Virus record (IMG/VR): IMGVR_UViG_3300042541_000250
Coordinates: 1-30,646 of that record
Reading direction: 5' to 3' (one strand)
Source: a virus
DNA: 30,646 nucleotides
Below the pieces are notes generated by a model that saw only the letters and a program-made list of their open reading frames with translations, was not told the DNA's origin and searched no databases. Shown one piece after another: positions 27,676-30,646 of this stretch (the stretch's first letter is position 1; each line of letters opens with the position of its first letter). A program made the position numbers and the translations under genes.

Positions 27676-30401
27676 TAAGGTTATTAGTCAATAACTCCCC
27701 AGTTGACCTATCGGACAACTTTGACATTCTCATCTCCAAGTCAATTGCTGACATCAAGTCACCTGAAACAAGGTCAAGTGAGTGGACAAAGACGGTTGTG
27801 ATTCCTGGTACTCGTGCTAACAACAAACTATTTGGTCACATCTTTGAGGTTGAACAAACCATTCAAGGAACTACGCAGTTTGCACCCGATTTTAATCCGA
27901 ATAAGAAAGCGGATGTCGTGGTATTGCTTGACGAGATTGAGCAGATGCGTGGATTCATTAGGTTGATTCAAATCAATGTGCTGGATTCAACGGACATCCA
28001 ATATGAATGTTCACTACACGGACAAACGGCAGATTTATTCACGACCATCGCAGACCGCAAATTGAATGTGTTGAACTTCAGCGAATACAATCACACCTTG
28101 TCAAGTGGCACGGTGATAAATTCTTGGGATACAAGCATTGTCAAGAACGCAACAACTCAAGCGTTTGCCTATGGTGAAGGTTATTTGTACGCCCTGATAG
28201 ACAAAGGATATTCAACGGTGAGAAACATCAATCGCTTTGATGTGCCATCAATGACTCCTTGCCTTTATGCAAAGACCATCGTGGACAAGATATTCAGCAA
28301 TGCCGGTTATTCGTACACAAACGATTCGTTTTTCAACAATGACCGATTCAAAAGATTAATAATTCCACCACCAAACGGATTGATTGTTGATGCAATCACA
28401 TTGGAACAACGAAGGTTCAAAGCAGGTAGATCAAGCAGTCAACTTTTGCTAACTGGTGGTACATTGATTTTTGATGTTGATTCAGGTGGTAACTTTTACG
28501 ACAACGGCAATAACTACAACACAACTACCGGTGCTTACATTGTACCTGCTGGAGGGAACTATGTCTTTGAAGCATACTTGGAACTTTTGTTGAGTAACAT
28601 ATTCCCGTCAATACTCACCACTACTTTCGGAATTGGTATTGGAATATATGTGAATGATAAGCTGATTAAAAAATCACTTGTTGGAAATACGATTGGAGGA
28701 ACTCGTGCGTATCACCTACATTTTGACTTGCAGAATCTACTGGTTGGAGATAGCGTCAAATTAAAAATGATGGGGGTGTATAATGTTGTTAATAACTATC
28801 AATTAACTGATGCCCAATTCACATTGGCAATGGTTGTCAATTCATTCTTGGAAAACAACTGTACTGGGTTTAATTATGGGTATGGCTCAACAACGGATTT
28901 TGCTCAGTTCTTAAACTCCGAAGTCAAGCAATCCGATATGCTGATGAGCTTTGTCAAGATGTTCAATTTGTACATTGAGCCAAGCCAAGACCAGCCCAAG
29001 ATACTTCGCATCGTTCCAAGAGATGATTTCTACAATGGTGTGAATGTGGATTGGACAAAGAAGTTGGACTACTCGCAACCAGTTGAGATTGTTCCGATGG
29101 GTGATCTTGATGCAAACCCTTATGTATTCACTTACAAAGAGGGAGCAGATACATCCAACAAAGAATATCAAGAAATGTATCAATCAACTTATGGCTCACG
29201 CACATACAAGATTGACAATGACTTTGTAAAAACGGAGAAGAAGATTGACATTGTGTTCTCGCCTACCCAAATCAAGAACTACAACAACAACCAAAAGAAC
29301 TTTGTGTTGAGTTATGTGGAATCTGAGAAGGATGGTGATTTGCGTATAATGTATTACGGAGGTTTGCAATCCGATGTGTATTGGGATTTGTTGTTGTTTT
29401 CATATATGGATTCCATCGTTTATCCGCAAACCAAATTGCCCTTGACGATTCACTACGATTCAGTTACTGCACCGACCTTTGATATCCTATTTGGGATGCC
29501 GAAAGAATTGGGTGTTGGTGCTGGTTATCAATACGGCAATTTTAATCTTGTCACAAATTTCTATTATCGTTTCATCACCGAAATCACCAATAAGAACTCC
29601 AAAATTGTACGAGCTTATTTCAGAATCACACCGTCAGATTGGTACAACTTGCGATTCAACAACTTGTATTTCTTTGAAGGTCAGTACTGGAGATTGAACA
29701 AGGTCAGCGATTACAATCCCGTTGAAGAAGGTGTTTATGAGTGCGAATTTCTTTTGGCTCAGTTCATCCCACCGGCAACACAAACCATCAAAGTGGTAGG
29801 TGCTGGAACGGCTGGAGGTGAGCAAGTAGAAACCTATGGTGATTTGTATCCAGCAGGTAACTTTCCATTCAAACCGGGCATCAAAGGCATCAGCGTTGGC
29901 ACAAGTCAGAGTGATGGAAGTGGTGTGTTTGTGGGAACGGGAATTGTCCAATCTCCAATCAACATCAACAACTCAGGACTTGGAGTGATTGACACCGTCT
30001 TTGGGGTGGGCGTTGATGGAAGTGTGGCACTTGTCTGCAATGACTTTGAAGTCACCAAATCTGATACACTCTATGTTGGCAACTTTGAGATGTATCCAAA
30101 CTATTTGAGTGGTGGTGCAGTTACAACCGTATCAGCAAACTACTCGGCAACAAAATATGATTGGTTAATTATAGCATCAACAACTGCCGGGAATTTTACC
30201 ATCACTCTACCCGATCCAACTGGACTAAGTGGTAAAACTTGGATTATCAAAAAGCCATTGGCAGGACATCAAGTGACCATTGACACCGCAACTGCTGCTC
30301 AAATAGACGGCAGCGACACGCACACACAAACAGCACATCATTCATACGATGTCATCACTACTGATGGCGTTGAATTTTACATAATAGCAGAAGGACACTA
30401 A
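27672..30401 (+). CDS. Large tail protein (tail-tip or fibre-like), C-terminal appendage domain
   Basis: This 909-aa protein starts in an ATGA overlap. Residues 1-400 are beta-rich (VDLSDNFDILISKSIADIKS; TPCLYAKTIVDKIFSNAGYS), the middle carries QSDMLMSFVKMFNLYIEPSQ, typical of tail proteins around the baseplate hub, and the C-terminal about 120 residues (VSANYSATKYDWLIIASTTA; GKTWIIKKPLAGHQVTIDTA) match the small terminal module often found on phage fibres. It probably forms the tip that contacts the host, and is encoded just before the tape measure gene. Trp/Tyr-rich strands dominate. Confidence 0.7.
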   Translation: MIRLLVNNSPVDLSDNFDILISKSIADIKSPETRSSEWTKTVVIPGTRANNKLFGHIFEVEQTIQGTTQFAPDFNPNKKADVVVLLDEIEQMRGFIRLIQINVLDSTDIQYECSLHGQTADLFTTIADRKLNVLNFSEYNHTLSSGTVINSWDTSIVKNATTQAFAYGEGYLYALIDKGYSTVRNINRFDVPSMTPCLYAKTIVDKIFSNAGYSYTNDSFFNNDRFKRLIIPPPNGLIVDAITLEQRRFKAGRSSSQLLLTGGTLIFDVDSGGNFYDNGNNYNTTTGAYIVPAGGNYVFEAYLELLLSNIFPSILTTTFGIGIGIYVNDKLIKKSLVGNTIGGTRAYHLHFDLQNLLVGDSVKLKMMGVYNVVNNYQLTDAQFTLAMVVNSFLENNCTGFNYGYGSTTDFAQFLNSEVKQSDMLMSFVKMFNLYIEPSQDQPKILRIVPRDDFYNGVNVDWTKKLDYSQPVEIVPMGDLDANPYVFTYKEGADTSNKEYQEMYQSTYGSRTYKIDNDFVKTEKKIDIVFSPTQIKNYNNNQKNFVLSYVESEKDGDLRIMYYGGLQSDVYWDLLLFSYMDSIVYPQTKLPLTIHYDSVTAPTFDILFGMPKELGVGAGYQYGNFNLVTNFYYRFITEITNKNSKIVRAYFRITPSDWYNLRFNNLYFFEGQYWRLNKVSDYNPVEEGVYECEFLLAQFIPPATQTIKVVGAGTAGGEQVETYGDLYPAGNFPFKPGIKGISVGTSQSDGSGVFVGTGIVQSPININNSGLGVIDTVFGVGVDGSVALVCNDFEVTKSDTLYVGNFEMYPNYLSGGAVTTVSANYSATKYDWLIIASTTAGNFTITLPDPTGLSGKTWIIKKPLAGHQVTIDTATAAQIDGSDTHTQTAHHSYDVITTDGVEFYIIAEGH

Positions 30402-30646
30402 TGGCACTAAACGCAACGATTGACTTAACCGTCAAAAAGCCCGACTTCAAATCAATGAAGGCGGAAATAAAGGCACTAACCATCGAAGCCCAACAGGCGG
30501 TGATGCAGTTCGGTGAGTTCTCACCTGAAGCACGAAAGGCAGAAGCGGCACTTGCATCTGCTCGTGATAGGATGGATGACTTCAATGATCGTGTGAAAGC
30601 GGTCAATCCCGATAAGTTTGCCCAATTGAACACAGTTGTTTCGGGT
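30401..30646 (+). CDS. Tail tape measure protein, 3' end missing
   Basis: The ATG shares a base with the preceding stop (TAATG at 30399-30403) and the frame is open to the window edge; 82 residues are visible. They are helical and basic-acidic alternating: ATIDLTVKKPDFKSMKAEIK, ALTIEAQQAVMQFGEFSPEA, RKAEAALASARDRMDDFNDR. This is the N-terminal pattern of tail tape measure proteins that set tail length. Gene order (chaperone, tail proteins, tape measure) agrees. Confidence 0.75.
   Translation, partial: MALNATIDLTVKKPDFKSMKAEIKALTIEAQQAVMQFGEFSPEARKAEAALASARDRMDDFNDRVKAVNPDKFAQLNTVVSG

Noticed and set aside
1-30646. tRNA genes, CRISPR arrays, insertion sequences, integrase or attachment sites
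   Set aside because: None seen by eye: no cloverleaf-like segment, no spaced repeats, no transposase or recombinase motif.

Overview
The window is part of the genome of a tailed double-stranded DNA bacteriophage with HK97-type head genes and a siphovirus-like tail, most likely infecting a member of the Bacteroidetes (flavobacterium-like). Four things support this. Every gene lies on the + strand in tightly packed, mostly 1-14 nt overlapping operons. Head, tail, lysis, recombination, replication and packaging genes are all present. The clearest promoters fit the Bacteroidetes housekeeping pattern TTTG-N20-TAnnTTTG. Shine-Dalgarno sites are rare, and start codons instead often sit in an A-rich ...CTATG context. 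No tRNA, rRNA, CRISPR array, insertion sequence or integrase was seen.

Layout. 1-2538: head module (XkdF-type prohead protease, open at the left edge; scaffold-like protein; major capsid protein; a further structural protein), closed by a terminator. 2622-5460: fibre and decoration genes. 5457-7653: a translationally coupled cassette of a PAS-containing membrane histidine kinase, a receiver-only response regulator and a coiled-coil membrane protein, embedded in the late operon. 7653-9419: small membrane or coiled-coil proteins, a conserved-looking basic 39-aa protein, an L,D-transpeptidase-like endolysin and a holin-like protein. 9436-13370: portal protein and head-tail connector genes with a nested pair of small membrane proteins. 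13427-16983: early genes (HTH regulator under a strong promoter with an inverted-repeat operator, ERF annealing protein, YqaJ nuclease, many small proteins). 16965-17095: a promoter followed by two hairpins whose 7-nt loops are perfectly complementary, the second being a terminator. 17096-20287: replication (replisome organizer, DnaB helicase, HNH protein, stand-alone DnaA domain IV-like protein). 20357-22251: sigma-like factor and small conserved-looking genes, small HNH nuclease. 22273-25729: packaging (TerS, TerL), with a DUF551-like gene and two glycosyltransferases between them. 25751-30646: tail module with a frameshifted assembly chaperone, two large tail proteins and the start of the tape measure protein.

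How it fits together. The early block encodes single-strand annealing recombination (ERF + YqaJ) and replication initiation by a DnaA-like binder, an organizer and DnaB. A phage sigma-like protein may redirect host RNA polymerase to the degenerate promoters seen at the late modules; this is inference. The most unusual contents are the phage-borne two-component system with a third membrane partner, the kissing-loop leader or small RNA before the replication operon, a set of promoter-like boxes that place the predicted transcription start on the start codon, and the paired glycosyltransferases between the terminase genes. Function calls rest on reading motifs by eye; no database search was possible, and novelty cannot be confirmed from the sequence alone.
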